A stretch of DNA of 64,000 nucleotides from an uncultured Lachnospiraceae bacterium (GTDB lineage: Bacteria > Bacillota > Clostridia > Lachnospirales > Lachnospiraceae): NCBI GenBank assembly GCA_905209075.1, contig CAJLRL010000004.1, forward strand, positions 1-64,000. The letters run 5' to 3'. The notes under the pieces were generated by a model that made no database searches, was not told the origin of the DNA, and was given only the letters and a program-made list of their open reading frames with translations. The translations under genes were made by a program, and so were the position numbers. Positions 1 to 7,804 of the stretch are shown piece after piece; position 1 is the first letter of the stretch; the number at the start of each line of letters is the position of its first letter.

Positions 1-45
1 CAGGAGCTGCAGTCGGTTGTTACGATGGATGATCTGTTTGCCTGA
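1..45 (+). CDS. 3' end of an unidentified protein
   Basis: The first frame is open from base 1 and ends at a TGA at 43-45, giving the C-terminal residues QELQSVVTMDDLFA. A terminator-like hairpin follows at once, which supports this being a true gene end. The 14 residues are too few to name a family. Confidence 0.45.
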   Translation, partial: QELQSVVTMDDLFA

Positions 46-51
46 GATAAA

Positions 52-107
52 AAATCAAAAACCCCATAAATTCCTGTTGACAGATAGGGAATCATGGGGG
101 ATTTTTG
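52..107 (+). terminator. probable rho-independent terminator
   Basis: CCCCAT (62-67) pairs with ATGGGG (94-99) and AAATC pairs with GATTT outside a bulge. A T-run follows at about 102-106. It sits directly after the stop codon at 45. Confidence 0.5.
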
Positions 108-145
108 AAACAAATGAACTATATTTATAATAAGGCGGTACTCTG

Positions 146-325
146 ATGGTAACGATAAAGCATGTGGCTGCTGATGTAAACGTAGCGGTCGGGACAGTTT
201 CCAAGGTGATAAATGGTCAGCATGTATCAGAAAAGAACAGGATAAAGGTGTAAGAATCCATAGAGAAACTGGGATATCAGATAAACTATTATGCAAAGGG
301 ATTAAAGCTGCAGCGATTTGTTCGA
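146..325 (+). pseudogene. LacI-family regulator, N-terminal remnant with in-frame stop
   Basis: An ATG at 146 opens MVTIKHVAADVNVAVGTVSK, a recognisable LacI-type helix-turn-helix start (normally T-I-K-D-V-A-x-x-A-x-V-S-x-x-T-V-S-x-V-I-N). A TAA at 251-253 interrupts the frame after residue 35. The same frame then resumes with ESIEKLGYQINYYAKGLK, the expected continuation of the DNA-binding domain (hinge helix region). After about base 320 the similarity is lost and no sugar-binding domain follows. Seen: the stop and the missing C-terminus. Inferred: a dead gene, once probably a repressor of a sugar operon. Confidence 0.75.
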
Positions 326-388
326 TCGGATTATTTTCCCAGCGATTCTCAAAGAAAAACCCTTTTATTTTTCTCCGCTGTAATATAA

Positions 389-439
389 GCAATACCACAC
401 CGACTATAGTCATCGCTATATTAGCCGCCCGATATACAT
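389..439. repeat. 51-bp direct repeat, copy 1
   Basis: This stretch matches 1456-1506 at about 49 of 51 bases. Read on the minus strand both copies encode the same peptide core (R/Q-A-A-N-I-A-M-T-I), so they look like pieces of one membrane-protein gene or of two paralogues rather than a mobile repeat. Confidence 0.8.
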
Positions 440-535
440 GATATGAGGGGCAAAAGGTATTTTGCCCCTCATTTATGATTAATCAGATTACTACATGCTA
501 CGCATTCCCGTAATCTGACTACACCTCGAAATACG

Positions 536-826
536 CTAATTTCCTGCGTCCATGCAGCAAATTGTTACTTTCTCGGTGTAGTGTGGGTCACTAAGGTATA
601 CATCGCGAATTGCATGCAAGCATGCATCGATGATACCTTTTGACCATTTAATCATATTATTTTTTCTATTATCATAAACACTAAATACTTGAGCTATTAA
701 TGCAAGCAGCATAATGATAAAAAGCCCTATGCTATATCCATATAAAAATATAGTAAATGCCTGTATTGCAACAATTACCCAGTTAATTATTAATAAAATA
801 AGTTCAAGATTTTTTTTCATTTTCAT
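536..826 (-). CDS. small membrane protein of unknown function
   Basis: The frame encodes 96 residues starting MKMKKNLELI. Residues 7-50 are strongly hydrophobic and could form two membrane helices. The C-terminal half is polar and includes C-L-H-A and T-I-C-C. An A-rich stretch with AAGGAAAAA precedes the start on the minus strand. I do not recognise the family. It lies among decayed genes, so it may itself be a remnant, although its frame is intact. Compare the similar small membrane ORF at 1009-1203; no function can be assigned. Confidence 0.4.
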   Translation of the reverse strand: MKMKKNLELILLIINWVIVAIQAFTIFLYGYSIGLFIIMLLALIAQVFSVYDNRKNNMIKWSKGIIDACLHAIRDVYLSDPHYTEKVTICCMDAGN

Positions 827-1008
827 TTTTTCCTTTTCTTAACTTTTTACCTATTTTTATTCTCTATAAACTATCAAGTGGTAAAATTTGTATATTACTT
901 CCTTCCTAATTCACAATTTCTAATATATCAGCATTTTTTGAAGAAATTCACAAATCACTCCCCAAAATGATATCAATGCACTTATCAGAATGTTGAAAGC
1001 AAGACTTT

Positions 1009-1203
1009 CTAAAAATACTCTATAATAAACTCAATTACTTTCTTAAACTTTCCTTGAATAATTATTCCAATAATTCCCACTATAACAATAATTACTCCTA
1101 TATAAAACATAACATATGAATCAATAAACCATGTTGTTATTTCCATTATTGTACATCCTATGACAAAAATCACTACTGACAAATTAGAAACTATTTTTTT
1201 CAT
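1009..1203 (-). CDS. small two-helix membrane protein
   Basis: The 64-residue product MKKIVSNLSVVIFVIG has two hydrophobic segments (about residues 6-21 and 31-50) and a basic tail. A clear ribosome site (AAGGAGGATAAATG on the minus strand) supports translation. The family is not recognised. It lies downstream on the minus strand of a decayed membrane-protein gene (1263-1565) and may belong with it. Confidence 0.45.
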   Translation of the reverse strand: MKKIVSNLSVVIFVIGCTIMEITTWFIDSYVMFYIGVIIVIVGIIGIIIQGKFKKVIEFIIEYF

Positions 1204-1262
1204 TTATCCTCCTTATTTTGTCCGATAATTTTCATTAGAACATAATCTCTATTTTTTCTTTC

Positions 1263-1565
1263 TTACTCATAATTATCTTCATATCTCTTATAGTTATTTG
1301 TAGCAAATCTGGCCAACCACGTATCAGGCGGAAGTGTCCATAAAATTACCAAAATTCACCCTATGATACCGATAGCCCTGTAAATACCACAAAGCTCCGT
1401 GCATGGTGTAATATTCAGACACGCAAATACAGAAAAAACACCACAAATAATAAATGCAATACCACACCGGCTATAGTCATCGCTATATTAGCCGCCTGAT
1501 ATACATATATTCCCAATATAAATGCAAGTAGTACCGCAGAAATAAAGACTCCGCATATTCCACCT
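1263..1565 (-). pseudogene. decayed integral membrane protein gene
   Basis: Translating the minus strand from about 1565 gives GGICGVFISAVLLAFILG and then V-Y-Q-A-A-N-I-A-M-T-I-A-G-V-V. The frame stops after F-L-Y-L-R-V. A second frame then continues C-G-I-Y-R-A-I-G-I-I-G, stop, I-L-V-I-L-W-T-L-P-P-D-T-W and a charged tail ending at a TAA (1263-1265). The hydrophobic pattern and sensible tail suggest one gene broken by a frameshift and a stop. The family is not recognised. The N-terminal part is shared with the 389-439 repeat. Confidence 0.45.
1456..1506. repeat. 51-bp direct repeat, copy 2
   Basis: Partner of 389-439, differing at about two positions. It lies inside the broken membrane-protein gene at 1263-1565. 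Confidence 0.8.
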
Positions 1566-2118
1566 TATTTTGTCACTCCTGTTTGCAACCGTTACTGACT
1601 CTTCAACTGTTGTTAATTTCTTTATGTCCTATAATCCATATATCTTAAACCATAAATACATGAATGACACGAATTCATGCATGTTTGACACTCAATTTAT
1701 AATTTTCGTTTATATAAATACAGTACCACTTATTCTAAATTATTTTCAATACCTTAAGAATGAGCGGTACTTTTTTGTAACGAATGGTACTCAACAAATT
1801 TAGCAGGCTTATTTCTAAGATAAAAATAACATGACAAATACCATATTTCAATAATAACCCCGTGAATGTTGTACTTAACTACTCAATACCTATTTTTATC
1901 ATTTTGTATTATACCTCTTGAAATTATCTATAGCTCAATTATAGACAAACTCACAGTATTTTTCAAACAAATACTTATAACCATAAATGCCATAATTTTC
2001 ATGTACAATCCAATAAGAAAAAGTAGATTGACTGAAAATATAAAAAAGTATTATAATCAAAAAAATGAATAATGTGTCAATAAAAGGGCAATAAGCAATC
2101 AGAAACAGGAGAACTTAT
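1566..2118. other. AT-rich stretch without a supported gene
   Basis: Two short open frames (1570-1803 and 1866-2072, plus strand) lack convincing ribosome sites and any recognisable motif. No RNA element or repeat is evident. I regard it as non-coding or eroded sequence. Confidence 0.5.
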
Positions 2119-2235
2119 ATGAACGATGTAAAGCTTGGCTGTCATGTTGGAATGGCGGGAAAAGAGATGTTTCTTGCATCGGCAAAAAAGACAATACCGC
2201 CATATAAAAAAGAGATAGAATGGCTAAAGAAATAG
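2119..2235 (+). pseudogene. endonuclease IV (Nfo) remnant with internal deletion
   Basis: The frame starts with M-N-D-V-K-L-G-C-H-V-G-M-A-G-K-E-M-F-L, which matches the N-terminus of deoxyribonuclease IV (G-x-H-V-x-x-x-G). After about 23 residues it jumps to I-P-P-Y-K-K-E-I-E-W-L-K-K and a stop, which resembles the extreme C-terminal P-P-Y-x-x-E-I-x-x-L region of the same family. About 240 central residues, including all zinc ligands, are absent. A ribosome site (AACAGGAGAAC) is kept. I infer an in-frame internal deletion leaving a 38-residue relic. Confidence 0.6.
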
Positions 2236-2253
2236 AATAAAAGGAGAATTACT

Positions 2254-2556
2254 ATGGTAAAGCATATTATTTTATGGAATTTAAAGGATGAGTATTCAGA
2301 AGAACAGAAAGAACAGATAAGAAAAGGCATAAAAGAAGGGCTCGAAGGGCTGGCAGGACAGATTCCGGGGATGTTAGATATTTCTGTCAGAATAGACTAT
2401 CTCCCTAGTTCTACAGTAGATGTTATGCTTGATACGACATTTGAAGATGAACAGGCACTCAGAAATTACAGCACAAATCCAAAGCATGTCGCAGTTGCAG
2501 ACAGCAAGGTAAGACCATACACAGCAGTAAGGTCATGCATTGATTATGAATGCTGA
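2254..2556 (+). CDS. Dabb-family (stress-responsive A/B barrel) protein
   Basis: The 100-residue product begins MVKHIILWNLKDE, the typical Dabb start (V-K-H-x-V-L-W/F). It continues with the L-x-x-L-x-x-x-I-P-G motif around residues 28-40, and ends with the N-P-x-H-x-x-V-A pattern around residues 74-82. These small proteins form dimeric alpha-beta barrels. Substrates are usually unknown, although some members act in polyketide or heme chemistry. An AAAGGAGAATTACT site precedes the ATG. It is followed after about 25 bases by an HD-domain gene in the same direction. Family assignment is firm; the role is not known. Confidence 0.85.
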   Translation: MVKHIILWNLKDEYSEEQKEQIRKGIKEGLEGLAGQIPGMLDISVRIDYLPSSTVDVMLDTTFEDEQALRNYSTNPKHVAVADSKVRPYTAVRSCIDYEC

Positions 2557-2581
2557 ATTAATTTGAATGAAGGTGATGTTA

Positions 2582-3187
2582 ATGAGTGAACATATATCAA
2601 GGCAGGACGCTTTAGAACTGATGAGAAAATATAATGATGATCCCTTTCACAGACAACATGCACTTACTGTTGAAGCGGTTATGAAATGGTTTGCCAGAGA
2701 ATTAGGCTATGGTGAGGATGCCGGATATTGGGGGATTGTTGGATTATTACATGATATCGATTTTGAATTATATCCGGATGAGCACTGCCTGAAGGCTCCT
2801 GAACTTCTTAGAGAGGCCGGAGTCGGAGAAGACATAATACATGCGGTTGTTTCCCATGGATATGGAATAACGGTAGGCTGTGGAAAAACGCTTGATGTGG
2901 AACCGGAGCATGAGATGGAGAAAGTTCTTTTTGCGGTGGATGAACTGACAGGGCTTATATGGGCTACAGCTATAATGAGACCATCACGTAGTACCAAGGA
3001 TATGGATCTTAAATCTATAAAGAAGAAGTATAAAAGTAAAAATTTTGCCGCAGGATGTTCTCGTGAGGTTATAAGCAGAGGAGCAAAGCAGTTAGGCTGG
3101 GAGCTTCCGAAGCTTTTTACTATGACACTTGAAGCGATGCAGGCTAGTGAGGATATAATTGAAGAAGAAATGGCGGATGAAATTTAA
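2582..3187 (+). CDS. HD-domain metal-dependent hydrolase
   Basis: The product has 201 residues from the ATG at 2582, chosen because AAGGTGATGTT lies seven bases upstream; an in-frame ATG at 2567 lacks this. Metal-binding features of the HD superfamily are visible: H-x-x-H near residues 23-26, the H-D doublet in L-L-H-D-I-D at 57-58, a further His in V-V-S-H-G-Y-G, and V-D-E-L-T-G-L. Such proteins cleave phosphoesters or nucleotides; here the substrate is unknown. It appears co-transcribed with the Dabb gene and the small gene at 3208. Confidence 0.8.
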   Translation: MSEHISRQDALELMRKYNDDPFHRQHALTVEAVMKWFARELGYGEDAGYWGIVGLLHDIDFELYPDEHCLKAPELLREAGVGEDIIHAVVSHGYGITVGCGKTLDVEPEHEMEKVLFAVDELTGLIWATAIMRPSRSTKDMDLKSIKKKYKSKNFAAGCSREVISRGAKQLGWELPKLFTMTLEAMQASEDIIEEEMADEI

Positions 3188-3207
3188 TAAAGCAAGGAGA
3201 GTTTTAT

Positions 3208-3381
3208 ATGGAAACGTGGTATTACGAAGTTGTTTCAATAGATGGGGATTATGCTGATTTAAAACGCACAGATATAGAAACAGATGATCTGAAGCTTGTT
3301 GCAAGGGCTTTGCTTCCAGCAGAAATAATGGAAGGAAGCAGGCTTAAATATGAACTTATGCAGTATGAGATTATTGAATAG
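3208..3381 (+). CDS. 57-residue conserved-looking small protein
   Basis: A short frame, METWYYEVVSIDGDYADLKR to the stop at 3381, has a good AAGGAGAG site. The pattern I-D-G-D-Y-A-x-L followed by L-L-P-x-x-x-x-E-G-S-x-L recalls DUF3006-type small beta proteins, but that match is from memory and weak. Its last 32 bases overlap the start of the lipoprotein gene at 3350 in another frame, which suggests translational coupling. Function unknown. Confidence 0.6.
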   Translation: METWYYEVVSIDGDYADLKRTDIETDDLKLVARALLPAEIMEGSRLKYELMQYEIIE

Positions 3382-4198
3382 TCTTTTGAAAAAATCATGT
3401 GTTGTCATTATGATCATGGCTTTATGCATATTATGCGGGTGTGCTGCATCAGAAAGTCGGTCTGAGTATGGCATTTTTATTGGTGTGGATCCGGATGATC
3501 TGCCAGAAGATATGAAAGATTATGACATAATAGTAATAGATGCACAGAATTTCACACGTGGGCAAATACAAAAATTTAAAAGTAACGGACAAAAGGTATA
3601 TTCATATATTAATGCAGGCTCAATAGAAAAAACCCGCTCATATTATGGAAAATATGCTGATCTGACATTAGATCCATATGAGAATTGGGACGAAGAATAC
3701 TGGGTTGATGTATCATCAGAAAAGTGGCAGGATTTTATATCATATGATATATCGCAAAAGCTTCTGGATAAAGATATAGATGGATTTTTTGTGGATAATA
3801 TCGATATATATTATCAATACCCCAGACCGGAAATATATAATGGATTGTGTAATATACTTAATAATCTGATGGATTATGATAAGCCGGTGATAGTAAATGG
3901 CGGAGATGTTTTTGTATCAGAGTATATCAGTAGAAATGGAAATATAAAAGATATTCTGACCGGAATAAATCAGGAAACTGTATTCTCAAAAATAAATTTT
4001 GATCAGGAAACATTTGATAAAAATGATGAGGATACAATAGAATATTTTAAAAAATATATTGCAGAGTGTAAATCTAACGGATTAGATGTATATATTACAG
4101 AGTATACAACGGACAAAAAGCTGATAAGGCAGATCAAAGATTATTGTAAGGAAAATGGCTTTCATTATTATATATCTGATTCGATACAATTAGATTAG
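3350..4198 (+). CDS. GH114-like (endo-alpha-1,4-polygalactosaminidase type) lipoprotein
   Basis: The 282-residue protein starts with a basic/hydrophobic signal and a lipobox L-C-G-C with the lipidated Cys at residue 31, so it should be anchored outside the membrane. The mature part fits the GH114/TM1410 barrel: Y-D-I-I-V-I-D-A-Q-N-F, Q-K-V-Y-S-Y-I-N-A-G-S near 75-90, and D-G-F-F-V-D-N-I-D carrying the likely catalytic Asp near 145. Family members act on galactosamine-containing polymers. GGAAGG about ten bases before 3350 supports this start, although 3365 is possible. The substrate in this organism is inferred, not shown. Confidence 0.75.
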   Translation: MNLCSMRLLNSLLKKSCVVIMIMALCILCGCAASESRSEYGIFIGVDPDDLPEDMKDYDIIVIDAQNFTRGQIQKFKSNGQKVYSYINAGSIEKTRSYYGKYADLTLDPYENWDEEYWVDVSSEKWQDFISYDISQKLLDKDIDGFFVDNIDIYYQYPRPEIYNGLCNILNNLMDYDKPVIVNGGDVFVSEYISRNGNIKDILTGINQETVFSKINFDQETFDKNDEDTIEYFKKYIAECKSNGLDVYITEYTTDKKLIRQIKDYCKENGFHYYISDSIQLD

Positions 4199-4208
4199 GG
4201 AGGCAGTA

Positions 4209-4613
4209 ATGATAAATCAACAGAGAATTCTGATGTTTAATGTTTCAAAAGAAAAGCGGGATAAGATCATACAAATGTGTAAAACTCTTGGAATTTTAAC
4301 AAAGATTGTTGATAGGCCGCAGTACAATCAAAAGATAGGTGCGCTTGCAGAAATTTCAGGATTCAAAGAAGACAAAGAGATATATACGAAAGAAGAATTT
4401 CCGTTGGAAATGCTTGTTTTTTCAGGAATGAACCAGCAGCAGATAGATTCGTTTCTTAAAGAATATAGAAATCGTGGAATAGAACAGATTGGATGTAAAG
4501 CAATCATCACTCCGGATAATGTATTCTGGACGGCAGAAAAATTATTTCGTGAACTATTAAAAGAGCATACATTTATAAATAGCACTCCAGATGGGAATCA
4601 TAATATCCATTAG
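4209..4613 (+). CDS. DUF3783 protein
   Basis: The 134-residue protein begins M-I-N-Q-Q-R-I-L-M-F-N-V. It has a central M-L-V-F-S-G-M-N-Q-Q-Q-I-D-S-F-L motif and G-C-K-A-I-I-T-P-D-N-V-F-W, the hallmarks of DUF3783, a small cytoplasmic family common in clostridia. No catalytic residues are known. GGGAGGCAGTA lies just upstream. It is the last gene before a terminator at 4658. The 309 bases from 4614 to 4922 otherwise hold no gene I can support. Confidence 0.75.
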   Translation: MINQQRILMFNVSKEKRDKIIQMCKTLGILTKIVDRPQYNQKIGALAEISGFKEDKEIYTKEEFPLEMLVFSGMNQQQIDSFLKEYRNRGIEQIGCKAIITPDNVFWTAEKLFRELLKEHTFINSTPDGNHNIH

Positions 4614-4657
4614 TCGCATATAGGTATGATCCCATCCTTGGCAGCTGGAGAAATAGA

Positions 4658-4694
4658 AACGGTTACAAAGCAAAAAGTTTGTAGCCGTTTTTTG
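4658..4694 (+). terminator. rho-independent terminator
   Basis: AACGGTTACAAA pairs with TTTGTAGCCGTT across an eight-base loop, with one G-U pair, and runs into TTTTTTG. It closes the 2254-4613 gene group. Confidence 0.85.
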
Positions 4695-4922
4695 TGTACA
4701 GTGTTATTTATTACAGAACACTTTGAGGCATATTTTCGCTGCAAAATGTGAAAAAGTAGAAATAGTGCAATATTTACATGAAATAATACAAGAAATATTC
4801 TATACAATATCATATTATTGATATATGCAAGCTTCTCTTTTTCTATATCTTCCTCTCCTAAATTGAAGTATATATGAGAAGTTTGCTTTTAAATTACGAG
4901 AATCATAAATGAGGTAATACAC

Positions 4923-6242
4923 ATGGAAGTTCAAAGAAAATCATTAACCCAGCTTTTTGTACCAATATGCTTCGAGACATTGTTTTATATGCTGGCAGGA
5001 ATGGTAGATACGCTGATGCTGTCATCGGTAAGTGACCAGGCGGTAGGAGCCGTAGGAACGGCAAATACATATATCGGAGTTTTTATAATCATGTTTGGTG
5101 TCATATCGTCAGGAATGGTGGCGGTGATGACGCAGAATATCGGTGCAGGGAAACCGGGCATAGCTTATCAGGCAAGGCAGCTCGGCCTGCTTTTTAATGC
5201 GATTATAGGTGTGCTTATGTCAGTTTTTCTTGCGTTTTTTTCAGGAAATATCCTTAAGATAGTAAGTATTGCACCTGCTCTTTTGGAACCGGCAGAAACT
5301 TATCTTAAAATAGTTGGTGGCGCCTGCTTTTTGAATGCACTTATTCCTATTTTTTCAAGCTATCTGCGTGTTTTTGGATACACGAAGCAATCGCTTTTTG
5401 GATCAGTTGTCGGAAATGTTATAAATTTTGTCCTCAATGCGGTATTTTTGTATGTCATGAATCTGGGAGTAATGGGTGTAGCTGCGGCAACAGTTATCTC
5501 ACGGGTTATAAATCTTATAATCGTTGCGGTTATGGGAGCAGTATTGATAAAAGCAAAAAACAGTCCGGAACGTATGTCTTCCCGAAGGATACTTGGTCAG
5601 ATCATAAAGATTGGATTTCCATCTGCATGTGAAACGGCACTTTACAATATTGCAATGACTCTTGTAGTGCGTTTTATGAATCAGATGGATACAAACGGAA
5701 TGAATGTTACTGCACGATCATATGCAATGCAGATCGCAAACTTTTCATACTGTATTGGAGCAGCCCTGGCACAGGCAAATGCCATAATGACGGGCTGGAG
5801 GATAGGTGCAAAAGAGTATGAACAATGCGACAGAGGTACGCAGAAAGCGGCAATTTATGGAGTGATAACAGCTACATGTTTTTCGGTAACATTTGCTGTA
5901 CTTGGAAAATTTATCGTGCATATTTTCACAGATGATCCACAGATGATAAGTCTGGTCGTCAAGCTGCTTATAATAGACATTGTCCTTGAATTTGGCAGAG
6001 TTACTAATCTGGTTTACGGGCAGGCTCTTAAGACAAGTGGTGATGCAGTTTTCCCTGTGATAATGGGGGCAGTTTTTATGTATCTGGCGGCTGTTGGAGG
6101 TACATATTTCTTTGGTATACATCTGGGACTTCTGGCTGTCGGTGCGTACATTGCAATGACATGTGACGAGTGCGCCAGAGCAGTCGGCATGGTGTTTAGA
6201 TGGAAGAGTGGAAAATGGAAGTTGAAAAGACTGGTGGATTAA
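4923..6242 (+). CDS. MATE-family multidrug/Na+ antiporter
   Basis: The 439-residue polytopic protein has about twelve hydrophobic segments in two repeats. The N-terminal half begins L-T-Q-L-F-V-P-I-C-F-E and carries M-V-D-T-L-M-L-S. The second half begins near residue 225 (I-L-G-Q-I-I-K-I-G-F-P-S-A-C-E). This is the MATE/DinF-NorM fold, which exports cationic drugs or metabolites in exchange for Na+ or H+. TGAGGTAATACAC precedes the ATG. The adjacent AraC gene at 6401 may respond to its substrate. A second MATE gene lies at 21955. Confidence 0.9.
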   Translation: MEVQRKSLTQLFVPICFETLFYMLAGMVDTLMLSSVSDQAVGAVGTANTYIGVFIIMFGVISSGMVAVMTQNIGAGKPGIAYQARQLGLLFNAIIGVLMSVFLAFFSGNILKIVSIAPALLEPAETYLKIVGGACFLNALIPIFSSYLRVFGYTKQSLFGSVVGNVINFVLNAVFLYVMNLGVMGVAAATVISRVINLIIVAVMGAVLIKAKNSPERMSSRRILGQIIKIGFPSACETALYNIAMTLVVRFMNQMDTNGMNVTARSYAMQIANFSYCIGAALAQANAIMTGWRIGAKEYEQCDRGTQKAAIYGVITATCFSVTFAVLGKFIVHIFTDDPQMISLVVKLLIIDIVLEFGRVTNLVYGQALKTSGDAVFPVIMGAVFMYLAAVGGTYFFGIHLGLLAVGAYIAMTCDECARAVGMVFRWKSGKWKLKRLVD

Positions 6243-6291
6243 ATAAAAATACTGCACAATTCGTATATAATATATGGTAAAGTATGAGTAG

Positions 6292-6378
6292 AACAGTGCA
6301 CAGTATGTGTTTGAAGATGATATTCAGGTTGGGCGTTATTCTGATCTGACGATAAATCTATCAGAATTATTAAATTAA
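6292..6378 (+). pseudogene. C-terminal remnant, possibly Uma2-type endonuclease
   Basis: Between a TAG and the TAA at 6376-6378, frame +1 reads Y-V-F-E-D-D-I-Q-V-G-R-Y-S-D-L-T-I-N-L and ends S-E-L-L-N. This resembles the end of Uma2 (DUF820) proteins, where F-x-D-x-I-x-V-x-x-Y/F-x-x-L-x-I is typical. No start codon or upstream domain remains. The family call rests on a short motif and is tentative. Confidence 0.4.
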
Positions 6379-6400
6379 GAATTAAAATATAAGGGAAAAA

Positions 6401-7345
6401 ATGTACTTCGAATTAAAAGAAAACCGGCCACACGGCACGCCGGAAAATCCATTCAGCCAATACCACATAAGTGATGTAAACCGTGCATTCCAGATTCCCG
6501 TACACTGGCATGACGAGCTTGAGATCATATATGTAAAGCATGGGAAATTGCATGTGACAATATCTGGCGAAAATTATATAGGAAACCCCAAAGAGGCATT
6601 TGTAGTGTCTCCGGGAAGTCTGCATTTTATGGGATCACCGACAGGTGATGTGGATTATTACACATTTTTGTTTCCTGTGGAATATATATCATTTCAGACA
6701 GATGATATTATGGAAAAAACGATACTTTCTCCGCTCAAGCATGGCAGGGTTATGATAAAACCGCAGATAAATGACATGGCAGAGGATATATGTGAGCGGT
6801 TGATAGAGATCAATACCAATATATCTTATTTGAAGAAAAAAACTTCAGAAAGCACAGAGGAAAGAAAAAACAGAGAAAACCACAAATATAACAAGTCAGA
6901 CGATATAGCTGTGTCAAATATAAATGAAGCAAATATAAATGCACAGTTTGAAACAAAAATGACTATCCTCAAATTTATACGGAAAATGTGGCAGAATGGT
7001 CTGATACTGGAAAATGCTGCAAATGGCACAAACACTACAGAAAAGGAAATGATAACGTATATCAGACAGAACTATACCAGAGAAATCTCCCTGCAGGAAT
7101 TTGGCATGCAGTTTCATTTATCCGAAAAATATGTATCACGCTATTTTAAAGAGCATTTTCATATCACATTGTCACAGTATATCAATCATTTGCGGCTGGA
7201 ACATGCAAGACAGCTATTGCAGGAGTCCACAGTTCCGGTCACAGAGGTGGCATTGCAGAGTGGATATCAGAATGTAAGCTACTTCATACGGTGTTTTAAG
7301 AAAATGTATGGAGTTTCACCACTTAAATATAGAAAGGGCACTTGA
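6401..7345 (+). CDS. AraC-family transcriptional regulator with cupin sensor
   Basis: The 314-residue protein has an N-terminal cupin-like sensor (P-V-H-W-H-D-E-L-E-I-I-Y near residues 34-45). A long low-complexity polar linker follows (about 145-180, rich in K, N, E, S). The C-terminal double helix-turn-helix spans about 220-312, with S-L-Q-E-F-G-M-Q-F-H-L-S-E-K-Y-V-S-R-Y-F in the first and V-A-L-Q-S-G-Y-Q-N-V-S-Y-F in the second. Such proteins sense small molecules and activate nearby genes. Likely targets are the MATE gene upstream or unlinked sugar genes; this is inference. Confidence 0.85.
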   Translation: MYFELKENRPHGTPENPFSQYHISDVNRAFQIPVHWHDELEIIYVKHGKLHVTISGENYIGNPKEAFVVSPGSLHFMGSPTGDVDYYTFLFPVEYISFQTDDIMEKTILSPLKHGRVMIKPQINDMAEDICERLIEINTNISYLKKKTSESTEERKNRENHKYNKSDDIAVSNINEANINAQFETKMTILKFIRKMWQNGLILENAANGTNTTEKEMITYIRQNYTREISLQEFGMQFHLSEKYVSRYFKEHFHITLSQYINHLRLEHARQLLQESTVPVTEVALQSGYQNVSYFIRCFKKMYGVSPLKYRKGT

Positions 7346-7365
7346 AATTATTTTACAACTTTACC

Positions 7366-7394
7366 TTGACAAAGTGGAAAAAAGAGCATAAAGT
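7366..7394 (+). promoter_or_regulatory. sigma-A promoter of the T-box transporter operon
   Basis: TTGACA at 7366-7371, a 17-base spacer, then TAAAGT at 7389-7394. It lies just upstream of the T-box leader. Confidence 0.55.
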
Positions 7395-7419
7395 ATATAA
7401 AAAGATTAATTAAACAGTG

Positions 7420-7717
7420 TTTCAAAACCGATGAGAAAGAAGAGTAGACTTTTCCGGAAATTTCAGAGAGCTGCAGATGGTGGGATTGCAGCATGGATGG
7501 ATTCGTTGAATGGCCTTTCGAGGGTGATCCGAAGCGTTTGATTGGGCAGAACATAGTTTTTTACGATCAAATCAGTAGGCGTCACCGGGAACCGAACCCG
7601 TTATCAATCCGGCATGTATGGATGTACATGATAGAGTGGACGATTCGTCAAATTGAGTGGTACCGCGATAATAAGATTTTATTACCGTCTCAAGCATTAG
7701 CTTGAGGCGGTTTTTTT
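7420..7717 (+). ncRNA. T-box riboswitch, tryptophan-specific
   Basis: The leader has the T-box landmarks in order. There is a Stem I start (GATGAGAAAGAAGAGTAG), the AG-bulge motif CAGAGAGC, and a specifier segment TTGAATGGCC with codon TGG at 7511-7513. The T-box core GAGTGGTACCGCG lies at 7655-7667. The terminator is ACCGTCTCAAGC pairing with GCTTGAGGCGGT (7684-7711) plus a T-run. A TGG specifier means that uncharged tRNA-Trp should allow read-through. The downstream genes encode a TrpXYZ-type importer, which agrees with tryptophan control. Confidence 0.9.
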
Positions 7718-7804
7718 CGCATAAACGGAATTCGAGTCTGCAGTTGCAGGTTTATGAGAAACGATCGAAAGCGTCGGTGAAACAAAGAAAGTGAGGAATT
7801 CAAT

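Noticed and set aside
1570..2072. Two short plus-strand open frames (1570-1803 and 1866-2072)
   Set aside because: No ribosome site, no recognisable motif and strongly AT-driven composition in a decayed region.
4610..4813. Minus-strand 67-residue frame after DUF3783
   Set aside because: It covers the terminator and has no ribosome site or motif.
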